Source: Anaerolineae bacterium (lineage in GTDB: Bacteria; Chloroflexota; Anaerolineae; B4-G1; SLSP01). Taken from it: a DNA stretch of 40,347 nt. The stretch is from assembly GCA_016926915.1 (NCBI GenBank), contig JAFGNR010000228.1:1-40347 (forward strand). The letters run 5' to 3'. The position numbers and the translations under genes were made by a program. Numbering within the stretch: the stretch's first letter is position 1; the number at the start of each line of letters is the position of its first letter. Positions 23,891 to 31,105 of the stretch are shown here, in pieces. The notes beneath the pieces are model-generated. The model did not search any database. It was not told the origin of the DNA and saw nothing but the letters and a program-made list of their open reading frames with translations.

Positions 23891-24232
23891 TTAAGTCTGC
23901 TTCATCTCAGGATGTTTTAGATCATATACGGTGATCTTTCCGGCTCGCTTTGCCTTTTGGTATATACGACACTCGTCGGCGAGTGGACAGCGGACATCAC
24001 CTGCGTAGACAGCCTGGCACTTGGCACTTGTATACTCCGAAACAAGGTCTAGCGAAGCGTTTTCTCCGAACTTTTCCTGCGCCTCGTCTATATAGTGCCC
24101 GAGCAGCGACAGGCAAAATAGCTCACGCCTCGATCGTCTAGGTCGTGACGCCCCCGCTGTTCTGATCTCGAGATCGCGATCGTTATTATTAGGCTTCTTT
24201 TCTTCATTCTTTTCAAAAAGTGACAATTGCAT
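23891..24232 (-). CDS. Small Cys-containing protein at end of PRTRC operon (113 aa)
   Basis: ATG 24232 (MQLSLFEKNEEKK) is preferred over 24262: AAGGAG lies about ten bases upstream and the overlap with the ThiF gene disappears. The N-terminus is charged and flexible. A helix follows (SRRELFCLSLLGHYIDEAQE), then a Cys cluster: KCQAVYAGDVRCPLADECR with C-X9-C-X5-C, possibly metal-binding or a thiol site. The end is basic. It is the last gene of the operon, after the E1-like gene, so it may be a partner or target of the conjugation module. No family is recognised. Confidence 0.6.
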   Translation of the reverse strand: MQLSLFEKNEEKKPNNNDRDLEIRTAGASRPRRSRRELFCLSLLGHYIDEAQEKFGENASLDLVSEYTSAKCQAVYAGDVRCPLADECRIYQKAKRAGKITVYDLKHPEMKQT

Positions 24233-24245
24233 GTAGGTGAACTCC

Positions 24246-25010
24246 TTAGGCGTGATCCACAATCGGCAGGCTGCGGGCTGATCCGGAATCTAGATCAAGG
24301 TAGGTGGCATAGATATCAAGGTCTTGGGTGACCACCAGACGATACAGATACTGAGCTGCCCAAGCAGCCATAGCCTGGTTGATCATTAGACTTTGGGCAT
24401 CTTGCTGCACCAGATCGGCGCAAGATAAGCCGTTCTCATCTGGGTCTATTATGTCCAGAAGCTCCGGGTGGAGTACGGAGGGCATTGGCAAGTGCGAGCA
24501 AAAACCCAATGGCGAGATAACGGGACACGACGTATTACTATTCCCCAGCAGTACTTGCCCGGACTGCAAGTTATTACCGCAGTCCAACCACCACGCACCC
24601 AGATTGCCGGCAGCGCTGAGAATTGATTGGCGGGCGGGTGCATTGTCCACAGCTCCCACGATGATGGTAGCATTGTCAGGACTCGTATACATGTGCAACT
24701 GCGCACACGGTTGTGCCAGATACTTGATAGACAAGCCGAATGCCAGTGAGTAACGCACCGCAAGTGTGGTGGCTTTGGGCTGACCCACCTCCGCTGGTGC
24801 GAAGTTTTGCCGTCCAATGTTTTTTTCCTCAACCGTGTCTGGGTCTACGAAGGTGAGCTGTATTTTGCGGATAGCGCGCGCGTGGTAGACCAAGCGCGCC
24901 AAATGCAGAGCCAAAAACGAGCCTGTTCCGCCACAACCAACGAGTACAATGCGGTAGATCCCGGGATCCCCCAAGAGTACTGGGTAACGTTTCCCTATTT
25001 GTATCTCCAT
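24246..25010 (-). CDS. PRTRC ThiF/E1-like adenylating protein
   Basis: The second of two adjacent ATGs (25010) is chosen because GGAGG is five bases upstream; TGATG overlaps the stop of the previous gene. The 254-residue protein has the Rossmann ATP site VGCGGTGS (about residues 24–31), an acidic strand end FVDPDTVEEKNIGRQNF with the Asp, Asn and Arg of E1/ThiF/MoeB enzymes, a Lys at about 79 and VGAVDNAPARQ near 118–128. The C-terminus has SCADLVQQDAQSLMINQAMA, typical of PRTRC ThiF proteins. No CXXC zinc pairs are seen. By family it would adenylate the C-terminus of a ubiquitin-like protein and pass it to a Cys. It is shorter than MoeB. Confidence 0.8.
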   Translation of the reverse strand: MEIQIGKRYPVLLGDPGIYRIVLVGCGGTGSFLALHLARLVYHARAIRKIQLTFVDPDTVEEKNIGRQNFAPAEVGQPKATTLAVRYSLAFGLSIKYLAQPCAQLHMYTSPDNATIIVGAVDNAPARQSILSAAGNLGAWWLDCGNNLQSGQVLLGNSNTSCPVISPLGFCSHLPMPSVLHPELLDIIDPDENGLSCADLVQQDAQSLMINQAMAAWAAQYLYRLVVTQDLDIYATYLDLDSGSARSLPIVDHA

Positions 25011-25597
25011 CATCGCCTCCGATTCAAAAACGGCCCAGTGTCGGTGAATAACACTGCCGCAGGGATGCGCCAGAAGTCACCATAAACTCCCACACGTATT
25101 GCGATCTCCGGGATCGAGTTCAGGCACCCGACAACGCCATAGAACCGACACCCTTGCTCATCACGAGTGTCGGTTTGTGAAAAGAAGGCCCGCATTGTAC
25201 CGTGGCTGTGCACCTCGGCGATGACGCTCGCCGGTTCCAGATCGCTGGTGTAGCAACTGGTCGACGGTCCGTTTACCTGGGAGGGTCGGTAAACGTGCAT
25301 CTTGTCACCGTATGGTGCAATCTGGTAAACAGCTTCATGATTGGGGTTCGCCATAGCATCACTGTAAAGCGTGCTGAGTAGCCAGCCAGGGAGGCGCCCA
25401 TAGTGCAACTCCACCCTAGGAGCCAGATTTGCTAACCCGGCAATGCGTGTCCAGGCAACCGGCACCAAAGCCTTCATGTAACGCGTCTCCGCGTACTTGA
25501 AGATCCCGTTGCCAGCCATGATGTAAGCATACTTTCCTGGCGGTAGCGAGATATCACCGCCGTTATAACACATATATTCAACCGGCGAAGGAATCAT
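25010..25597 (-). CDS. PRTRC protein A-like JAMM/JAB metalloprotease
   Basis: The protein carries a complete JAMM motif: Glu88, then EVHSHG with His130 and His132, seven residues, Ser140 and Asp143 (H-X-H-X7-S-X2-D). These residues bind zinc and activate water in JAB1/MPN isopeptidases. The N-terminal 85 residues precede the JAB core and match the PRTRC A layout. It follows the E2-like gene by two bases and overlaps the ThiF-like gene, so the expected partners E1, E2 and peptidase are adjacent. In other systems such JABs trim a ubiquitin-like C-terminus or remove it from targets. All catalytic residues are intact. Confidence 0.8.
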   Translation of the reverse strand: MIPSPVEYMCYNGGDISLPPGKYAYIMAGNGIFKYAETRYMKALVPVAWTRIAGLANLAPRVELHYGRLPGWLLSTLYSDAMANPNHEAVYQIAPYGDKMHVYRPSQVNGPSTSCYTSDLEPASVIAEVHSHGTMRAFFSQTDTRDEQGCRFYGVVGCLNSIPEIAIRVGVYGDFWRIPAAVLFTDTGPFLNRRR

Positions 25598-25598
25598 C

Positions 25599-26315
25599 TC
25601 ATCTAATCCTCTCTATGAAATCTTCAATACACGGACGCATGGGCACCAGCGTGTCTGCTGGATATGCTGCCGAGTCCAGGGAAATCTCTGACCAGTAGTC
25701 AATAATTTCCCTGGACTCGCCCCGCACCTTGCCCTCGCTTAGATCACGATTGAAGTCCGAGTCGAAAAACATCTCTACGGCTTCCATGATGGTTTCCGGC
25801 GCGCACACCGGAAACGCCAGTGTGCCGCTGCATATCTTGCCGTTATTGCCAACGTTGGGCACCGGTGCCCGATACAACACCTCTTTGGCTTGGGGGTACT
25901 TCTCTACGGCGACGACGTAGTACTCAACTCCCGCACCCGCGAAAATCAGTGGTGGCAGAGGTACCGAGACCTTAAGCCGCCGGTTAGGCATTAACACTGA
26001 CAGCTCGCGGCGCTGTGGTGGTAGATAAACGGCCATGACTACGCCACCCTCGTTGTGGCCATAGTATATTGTTCCCGGCGGCAGCAGCCCCGATCTCCAT
26101 GGGACATTGGCTAGAGCGGCAGCCAGCGCACTCGGATGCACCTCGTAGGTGTGTGTGGGGACGCCCATCGTACTATAACGTGTGAGGATCACAGATTCAG
26201 TGAAGATATCTAGTGTTATGGCCCTATATTGTCGGATTGGGGACTCAAGCCCTTCAGTACCGGCAATCTGCGGTAACATCACACCTTGATGAGCAAGGCA
26301 AAGCGCGTTTTTCAT
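25599..26315 (-). CDS. PRTRC protein B-like E2-family protein
   Basis: The start overlaps the preceding stop (ATGA). The N-terminal half has the strands of PRTRC B (YRAITLDIFTESVILTRYST). The second half contains LYRAPVPNVGNNGKICSGTL, with Cys162 at the place of the conserved Cys in 'NV..DG.ICWG' of the prokaryotic E2-D group. That Cys would carry the ubiquitin-like protein as a thioester. The usual Trp after the Cys is Ser here. A second Cys lies at 171. The length, 238 residues, is normal for the family. Order after the F-position gene and before A and ThiF matches proteobacterial PRTRC clusters. Confidence 0.75.
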   Translation of the reverse strand: MKNALCLAHQGVMLPQIAGTEGLESPIRQYRAITLDIFTESVILTRYSTMGVPTHTYEVHPSALAAALANVPWRSGLLPPGTIYYGHNEGGVVMAVYLPPQRRELSVLMPNRRLKVSVPLPPLIFAGAGVEYYVVAVEKYPQAKEVLYRAPVPNVGNNGKICSGTLAFPVCAPETIMEAVEMFFDSDFNRDLSEGKVRGESREIIDYWSEISLDSAAYPADTLVPMRPCIEDFIERIR

Positions 26316-27133
26316 TGGGCATTCCTTTCCATGTTCTCTATAAAGACGAGGATTTCATCTATGGACCCCTCCTTTAAGTACCAGTCCTGGAGTTTTTCCA
26401 GTTTTTCGACGCGGGGCTTAGCGGCCTGCCACGCGTCCCGCAGGAAAAGCAGATCCGGTACTTGCCAATAAAAGTCTTGAACTTCAAATAAGCCCCTCTC
26501 CCAGAGAGGAGGTGTCGTGAGAAACGGATTGGGGTCGATCTCGGTCAGCGACAGGAAAACCGTCGCCAGACCGTTGAGGGGTTCCGGTAAGTCATCCAGG
26601 GTTTCAAGAGCACGCAATGGATCCTCTGCCCATACCATATCTGGGCAGCGGTGACCGTGATACTCCCACCATTCTACCGCGATATTGGCTACAGCGGGGT
26701 CAAGTTCGCGATGCTGTGTCGCCAATACGAGTAATGGCATAGCGTAGTCTGGGATCTCGATCAGTTCCTCTAGAGAAATCCCCCATCCCACAAAAGGAAT
26801 AGGGGCCGTGAATATCTCTACTAGCGTCATTTGTTGTCCCGCCCAATACATTTCCTCTAAATAACTCATATCTAGAGGAAACAGATCGGATGCAACACAA
26901 CCGATGATCTCAGTGATCGCGTCGATTGGATCCTTGGTAAGATGCAGATCGGTATTTGGGAACAGTGTCTGTGATATCACGCCGAAGGATCCAATGAGAT
27001 GAAACCATGAAAGCAGCTCCTGGATGCTGCGATATGTTGGTATTTGGCGGGCCGCTAAGCCACGCGCAACATCCATGGTGGTTAGAACCCGGGTATTGCG
27101 TTCTGCGTGGGTGTTGGATGTAGTTGCTGGCAT
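26312..27133 (-). CDS. PRTRC operon protein in the F position (273 aa)
   Basis: The frame is open much further upstream, but that part shadows the ubiquitin-like gene. ATG 27133 (MPATTSNTHAERNTR) has GGAG just upstream at short spacing; ATG 27076 (MDVARG) without SD is the alternative. The protein is helical and acidic (LEEMYWAGQQMTLVEIFTAP, EELIEIPDYAMPLLVLATQ, VEWWEYHGHRCPDMVW), with a coiled C-terminal helix. No catalytic motif is seen. It lies between the ubiquitin-like C gene and the E2-like B gene, the place of protein F in known PRTRC clusters. I do not see sequence similarity strong enough to name it by itself. Confidence 0.55.
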   Translation of the reverse strand: MPATTSNTHAERNTRVLTTMDVARGLAARQIPTYRSIQELLSWFHLIGSFGVISQTLFPNTDLHLTKDPIDAITEIIGCVASDLFPLDMSYLEEMYWAGQQMTLVEIFTAPIPFVGWGISLEELIEIPDYAMPLLVLATQHRELDPAVANIAVEWWEYHGHRCPDMVWAEDPLRALETLDDLPEPLNGLATVFLSLTEIDPNPFLTTPPLWERGLFEVQDFYWQVPDLLFLRDAWQAAKPRVEKLEKLQDWYLKEGSIDEILVFIENMERNAQ

Positions 27134-27522
27134 TTCTCCACCAGTCTTTCTGTGTTTATCACTAACAAGTCTAAGTGCTGAAGCGCTTCTGCTATTTCCT
27201 GTTGGCGATTGACAATTTCTTCTGCAGAGGCGTTTTCCAGTTCCAGCAGGAGCGAAATCCCCGGTACCTCTAGAGGAGGGATATTTTGCAAGCAGACGAT
27301 TAGTGCTGCGCAGAGTGTTGGGCGTATCGACTGACAATAGCCTTTACGTCCTGCTCGCTTTACGAACGACACCTGGGTGATGCCATCATCACCAACGGTT
27401 TCTTCAATACGTGCCTCGGCGACCTCTGGGAAGTACGCTGCCAACTGGCGGCGTACTTCCTCTGGCGTGAACTGGTCTTCACTGTCTAAAAACTCGTAGT
27501 CCCCGTACTTATACCTCTTCAT
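27082..27522 (-). CDS. PRTRC protein C-like ubiquitin fold with C-terminal extension
   Basis: Residues 1–61 match the PRTRC C family: a short strand with YGDYEFLDSEDQFTPEEVRRQL, then AAYFPEVAEARIEE, and VSFVKRAGRKG at 52–61, where family members end near a '..G.KG' tail. This protein continues for 85 more residues, with a helical, Cys-containing part (SIRPTLCAALIVCLQN) and a leucine-rich coiled end (EIVNRQQEIAEALQHLDLLV). The usual length is about 70–80, so this one is about double. SD AAGGAGG lies eight bases before ATG 27522, within the end of the ParB gene. Removal of the extension, for example by the JAMM peptidase, would expose the -RKG tail; this is inference. Confidence 0.75.
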   Translation of the reverse strand: MKRYKYGDYEFLDSEDQFTPEEVRRQLAAYFPEVAEARIEETVGDDGITQVSFVKRAGRKGYCQSIRPTLCAALIVCLQNIPPLEVPGISLLLELENASAEEIVNRQQEIAEALQHLDLLVINTERLVEKCQQLHPTPTQNAIPGF

Positions 27523-28981
27523 TTTTCCTGCCTCCTTTTAACCCCAGATAGCTGTGCAGTAGGTCTGAGATAATACTCTGAACGTGTTCCAAATCACTAA
27601 AAAAACGCATGTCGGAGGGACCTTGTCCATCGCGTCCGATGGATGCGATGACATGCCAGTCTGGGTCTTGGCCACCGTTGGGCTCTTTGATGCGGACCAC
27701 CAACACGATATCTGGATCCGGAGTTGTCGAGACGACCGTTGTGATCGGCGCCGGGATGACAAGTGGCGAGTTTGTGGCTGCCGGCTCCGGGATGACGGGT
27801 GGCGAGTTTGTGACTGCCGGCTCCGGGATGGCAGGTGGCGAGTTTGTGACTGCCGGCTCCGGGATGGCAGGCATAATGGTTGTGGTCACGGTATGCGGCG
27901 ATTCAGGTTCCGAGTTCTCAATGCTGTCTAGAGATACGCCGGCACGCCGCCAGCATTCGGGGCAGGCATACCAAGGGGTCACGTACCGCGTCTGGTCGCG
28001 GCGCCAGATGCCAGGTACCACGCTAGGCCGTCTCTTGCAGTAGTTACACCTGTCCCAAGTGCTAGGTTCGGACTGCCCCCAGTCTTGCGGGTTAAACCCC
28101 ACTGCTAGGCGCTCGGGTCCGTCACGTTCAATTAGCCACTGCGCTTTTTTGGCGTTCTGGCAGGCAGGCTTTACGCAACGAGACTGCTTGAGCACAATCA
28201 CGTTGTGCTTACAGCCAAGGCACGCGGGCAGATCGTTCTCCGGGACCCAGTCAAGTGGGAAAGGTACGTCTTTTAGTGCGCGAGTGTACACATTCACATA
28301 CTGCTTGACGGCATCGGCGAGGTCGCGTGTCGAGCGCACCTCGCCGACATCATAAACTAGATCAAGCATGCTCTCTAATGAGGCGATGCCCACTAGAGAC
28401 GCAAGCGTGCGCCCATGCTTGGCCGTGATCGTACCATTTGCAACTAGATCCTGAATCTTCTGGGGAAGCGTGAGGAGCCGCAAAAGATTGGAGATAGTTC
28501 CCTGGGTGACGCCCCACTCGCGGGCAATTTCCTTTTGTCCTAAATCCAGATTTTTCAGTGCAATTTCGATCATGTGTGCTTTCTCGATGTCATTGACCTC
28601 TTGGCGGTCTTCATTTTCCCGCCAGGCGATCGCTGCCATCTGGAAAGCCGTGAGTTCCTGGATGTCAACCGGCATGCAAGCATATTCCGGCTGACTCTGC
28701 GCCAGATTGTGAAAAGCTCGTAGCCTGCGATGACCGAAGGCGAGCTGGACGTGTATGTTAGGTCGCTGCAAGGCATCAGCTACGCCGATGATTGTGGCGT
28801 TGAACGGCTGAGAGCCGTTTACCAGACGTCCAATGGGCACCTGAAGCAGACCCAGCGTTTCCTCGCGGGCGGGACGCAGCTCCACAATGCTCTGCATGAG
28901 GTCGTCTACCTGGTAGTCGGCAGCCGCACGGCCCTGATACGGATTGTCTTTTATCTTTTCTAGCGGAACTTTGTAGATCAT
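27509..28981 (-). CDS. parB: PRTRC ParB/Noc-family DNA-binding CTPase
   Basis: The 490-residue protein starts IYKVPLEKIKDNPYQGR, the ParB N-terminal box. GHRRLRAF (83–90) is the CTP-binding GxRRxRA box and ENEDRQEVNDIEKA (122–135) the second one. A helix-turn-helix follows: GQKEIAREWGVTQGTISNLLRLLTLP (residues 148–173) and TITAKHGRTLASL. The Gln at 160 and Lys at 188 sit where, as I recall, Noc has Gln and Arg and ParB has Arg and Gly. Beyond residue 255 come several Cys pairs (CLGCKHN, CVKPAC, CNYCKR, CPEC) that may bind zinc, then a tandem 12-residue repeat and an acidic end. No ParA gene is in the window. Confidence 0.8.
   Translation of the reverse strand: MIYKVPLEKIKDNPYQGRAAADYQVDDLMQSIVELRPAREETLGLLQVPIGRLVNGSQPFNATIIGVADALQRPNIHVQLAFGHRRLRAFHNLAQSQPEYACMPVDIQELTAFQMAAIAWRENEDRQEVNDIEKAHMIEIALKNLDLGQKEIAREWGVTQGTISNLLRLLTLPQKIQDLVANGTITAKHGRTLASLVGIASLESMLDLVYDVGEVRSTRDLADAVKQYVNVYTRALKDVPFPLDWVPENDLPACLGCKHNVIVLKQSRCVKPACQNAKKAQWLIERDGPERLAVGFNPQDWGQSEPSTWDRCNYCKRRPSVVPGIWRRDQTRYVTPWYACPECWRRAGVSLDSIENSEPESPHTVTTTIMPAIPEPAVTNSPPAIPEPAVTNSPPVIPEPAATNSPLVIPAPITTVVSTTPDPDIVLVVRIKEPNGGQDPDWHVIASIGRDGQGPSDMRFFSDLEHVQSIISDLLHSYLGLKGGRKNEEV
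27765..27872 (-). repeat. Three tandem 36-bp repeats in the parB gene
   Basis: Three nearly identical 36-bp units (27765–27800, 27801–27836, 27837–27872), with a partial unit at 27747–27764, encode a linker of 12-residue units of the type PAIPEPAVTNSP. The last two units differ at a single base, indicating recent duplication. The linker joins the Cys-rich part to the C-terminal part and is probably extended and flexible. Copy number may differ between relatives. Confidence 0.85.
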
Positions 28982-29004
28982 GGCTCTCCTTTGTTATCCC
29001 TCTC

Positions 29005-29039
29005 GCCTGCAGGCCGGTGCCCGATGCCGGCCTGCAGGC
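29005..29039. repeat. Perfect 13-bp inverted repeat upstream of parB
   Basis: GCCTGCAGGCCGG (29005–29017) and CCGGCCTGCAGGC (29027–29039) are exact reverse complements around a 9-base spacer, in the 101-base gap between the parB ATG and the next gene upstream. Each arm also contains the palindrome CCTGCAGG. As RNA it makes a very stable hairpin 24 bases before the parB start, without a U tract, so it is more likely an mRNA stability/processing element or a protein-binding site than a terminator. Confidence 0.7.
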
Positions 29040-29082
29040 CACACGAGGAGGTTTTTCGCGTCACGTTCCTCGTAGGAGCGTG

Positions 29083-29670
29083 CTAATGCTGCCGTGTTTT
29101 CTGGCCACCCGGAAGCGCGATCCTACCATCAGTGAAATGTGGCACCTGGTATTGCCAAATGTGGTCGGGTAGAGCTTCTTCATGGAGTGTAAATCTGCGC
29201 TCGCCAATCTCGTGTTGGTCTACATCAATGCGGCGCGGGATCCTCGGGCCATTCCCCGGTGAGGTTCGTACCGCGTTGTAAATCAACGCTGGTAGATCTG
29301 AAAGAGCACACGAGAAACCTGAGTTGAGTTTTCCAGCCATCGAGATATGGAGATGCGCCACACGACGCACTATCATCAGATCTAGGTTTACCAGGCGGCG
29401 CATCACCCAGGTGACGCAGCCGCTCTGGCCGATAAAGCGGTCAACCACGTAGGGGCCTTTTTCAAACCGTGCCTTAACGGCCTGTCGGTTGGACTCAGCT
29501 AGGAGATCGGGGACGTTGGTGAGTAGAGACATGAGCAGTGGAGCGGCAAGCGGGTTACCCTGGACACGGAATATCTTCAGATGATCCCGGGTGACCCGTA
29601 GGCCAACGCGACCATAATAGTTTCCCGATGGCACTGCATATGACCAGGTGAAATGTTTCAAGATGTCCAT
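29083..29670 (-). CDS. Hypothetical protein upstream of parB (195 aa)
   Basis: ATG 29670 has GGAGAG five bases upstream. The protein (MDILKHFTWSYAVPSGNYYGRV...) is mixed alpha/beta, basic, with 'RVTRDHLKIFRVQGNP' and 'FIGQSGCVTWVMRRLVNLDL'. No signal peptide, membrane span or known motif is seen. It is separated from parB by 101 bases holding a strong hairpin, so parB may be controlled separately. I do not recognise a family. Confidence 0.6.
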   Translation of the reverse strand: MDILKHFTWSYAVPSGNYYGRVGLRVTRDHLKIFRVQGNPLAAPLLMSLLTNVPDLLAESNRQAVKARFEKGPYVVDRFIGQSGCVTWVMRRLVNLDLMIVRRVAHLHISMAGKLNSGFSCALSDLPALIYNAVRTSPGNGPRIPRRIDVDQHEIGERRFTLHEEALPDHIWQYQVPHFTDGRIALPGGQKTRQH

Positions 29671-29747
29671 GTCTTCTCTCCATTCTTGTTTGACGGTATT
29701 TCCGGATGTATGAGATGCGGCAGGCGCCTAAAGATGGCTTCCATCAT
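29658..29747 (-). CDS. Possible 29-aa peptide bridging two operon genes
   Basis: This frame starts ATGATG at 29747, where ATG overlaps the stop of the preceding gene (CGATGATG), after GGAAAG, and ends 13 bases into the next gene. It spells MMEAIFRRLPHLIHPEIPSN and nine more residues. Overlap at both ends tiles the only gap in this part of the operon. It may be a real small gene or a device for translational coupling; the sequence has no recognisable motif. Confidence 0.35.
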   Translation of the reverse strand: MMEAIFRRLPHLIHPEIPSNKNGEKTWTS

Positions 29748-30121
29748 CGGCTCACTTTCCTGATGCTGGCCGAAGGTTTCCCTTCTTTGCGGAAAACGAG
29801 AATTTCTGGATGATTAAGCGCATACCCTGTTAGAGCCTTGTCGTTCCACGATACGCGTGGTTTGGTGTAAATGATTGTGAACATCTGACCGCGCAGACTC
29901 TGCGTGGTGGCGACTACAGATTGCTTCAATTCCTGCTCCAACTCCTGACGCTTTTCATCCAGAGCAGCTATCGCGTCCTCATACTCGGATTCCGCTGCGG
30001 ACAAGGCGTCGGCTACGGGTCTGAGAATCTCGTTGCGCCGGGCGCGGTACTCTAGGTTGAGCAAATCGATTTGGCTTACGAGTTCTTCATATACGGCCAT
30101 AAGTATCTGAGGGTCAATCAT
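29744..30121 (-). CDS. Hypothetical coiled-coil protein (125 aa)
   Basis: The second ATG (30121) is chosen for its spacing from GGGAGG. Residues about 10–80 form a long coiled coil (EYRARRNEILRPVADALSAA, then LDEKRQELEQELKQSVVAT). The last 45 residues, FTIIYTKPRVSWNDKALTGY onward with HPEILVFRKEGKPSASIR, resemble conserved phage and plasmid proteins annotated as hypothetical or nuclease-inhibitor-like, where 'RVSWD...L.GYA..HPE' is the signature. Function is unknown. Confidence 0.65.
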   Translation of the reverse strand: MIDPQILMAVYEELVSQIDLLNLEYRARRNEILRPVADALSAAESEYEDAIAALDEKRQELEQELKQSVVATTQSLRGQMFTIIYTKPRVSWNDKALTGYALNHPEILVFRKEGKPSASIRKVSR

Positions 30122-30130
30122 CATACCTCC

Positions 30131-31105
30131 CTATAGTCTGAGACTCATCATTAGGGCCGAGAGAGCTGCGTTCCAGTCTCCGTCAGATTTTGCCGTCTCG
30201 ACCACTGCCATCACATCGAATGTGTGGGCAATCTTGCCCTGCGCCTTGAGTTCGTGGTATCTCTTCCAGAAATCTGTAGAAGAGATCGCAGCAGAGGAAC
30301 GCGGGGCGTCCTCGCGGGGAAAGTAGTCGTCTAGAGGTGACGGCGTCAGGGTATTAAAAATGCGACGCGCTTCGCGCTCGGCCAGCGATTCGGCAATCCA
30401 CGCGTTACCGTCATCCTGGTATGGCTTCAGCCATCGTAGCAACGCGTGAATCTGCCCAGCGGTCATAGACGTTAGCGATCTGTGACCGGTCAGATATTCC
30501 TGGACCGCGTGCCGGCGCTCGGCGGCATCGGCTTCACCGGCGAAGGCTTGATCCAGAACCATGGCGATCCGAGACAGGCTTTGTGGGTTGATGCTTTTCG
30601 ACCCTTTATAATCTTCGGCATATTTCATGATTTTCTGCCGCACTGTACTGGGATCATACGGTCGGGTCACGGGCGCTTGCTGAGCCTGGGTAGGTGGCGG
30701 CGGCGCTTGCTGAGTCTGAGTGGTTGACGGCGGCGCGGGCGGAGTCTTTCCAAGACGCTGCAGCAGTTTCTCTGGTAGCGGTTCTACCGGCTCATCCTCT
30801 CCGAACGTGATGAGGCGGAGATATTTCACTTCACCGTCATCACCGCGACCGCTAGAACGGCTGTACCAAATGTCGTTTCCAAATTTGGGATGCGAGCGAC
30901 GCTTCCACTCACACCCCAACGCCACCACGATCGTGGGGCCGTACGCATCACTTGCCACCACCTGGGCGCCGATCTTTCCCCAATCAAATGTGGCGTACTC
31001 ATCGATGTTCCGTCTCAGACTCGGACCCGCCTCTCGGTCGCCTTGAAGTACATGCAGTATTCCCTCAAGCGCCATTACGGCGCGTTCCAGCAGTTGATCG
31101 TTCAT
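30131..31105 (-). CDS. Hypothetical two-domain protein, possibly nucleic-acid related (324 aa)
   Basis: The start overlaps the previous stop (ATGA) with AGGAG upstream. Residues about 35–105 form one domain (FDWGKIGAQVVASDAYGP, GCEWKRRSHPKFGNDIWYSR) that looks like the small 'W.KIGA.V...D..GP..V...G..W.RR' module I associate with phage and plasmid replication-region proteins. A Pro/Gln linker (PPAPPSTTQTQQAPPPPTQA) separates a helical C-terminal domain. A DNA-related role is a guess from this pattern and from neighbours. Confidence 0.55.
   Translation of the reverse strand: MNDQLLERAVMALEGILHVLQGDREAGPSLRRNIDEYATFDWGKIGAQVVASDAYGPTIVVALGCEWKRRSHPKFGNDIWYSRSSGRGDDGEVKYLRLITFGEDEPVEPLPEKLLQRLGKTPPAPPSTTQTQQAPPPPTQAQQAPVTRPYDPSTVRQKIMKYAEDYKGSKSINPQSLSRIAMVLDQAFAGEADAAERRHAVQEYLTGHRSLTSMTAGQIHALLRWLKPYQDDGNAWIAESLAEREARRIFNTLTPSPLDDYFPREDAPRSSAAISSTDFWKRYHELKAQGKIAHTFDVMAVVETAKSDGDWNAALSALMMSLRL

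Noticed and set aside
24957-24968. GATCCCGGGATC as another Noc-like site
   Set aside because: It lacks the TTT/AAA flanks and lies within the ThiF-like gene, where it codes for conserved-type residues.
27747-27872. CRISPR-like array
   Set aside because: The 36-bp repeats are directly adjacent with no spacers, lie inside the parB reading frame and code for a linker.
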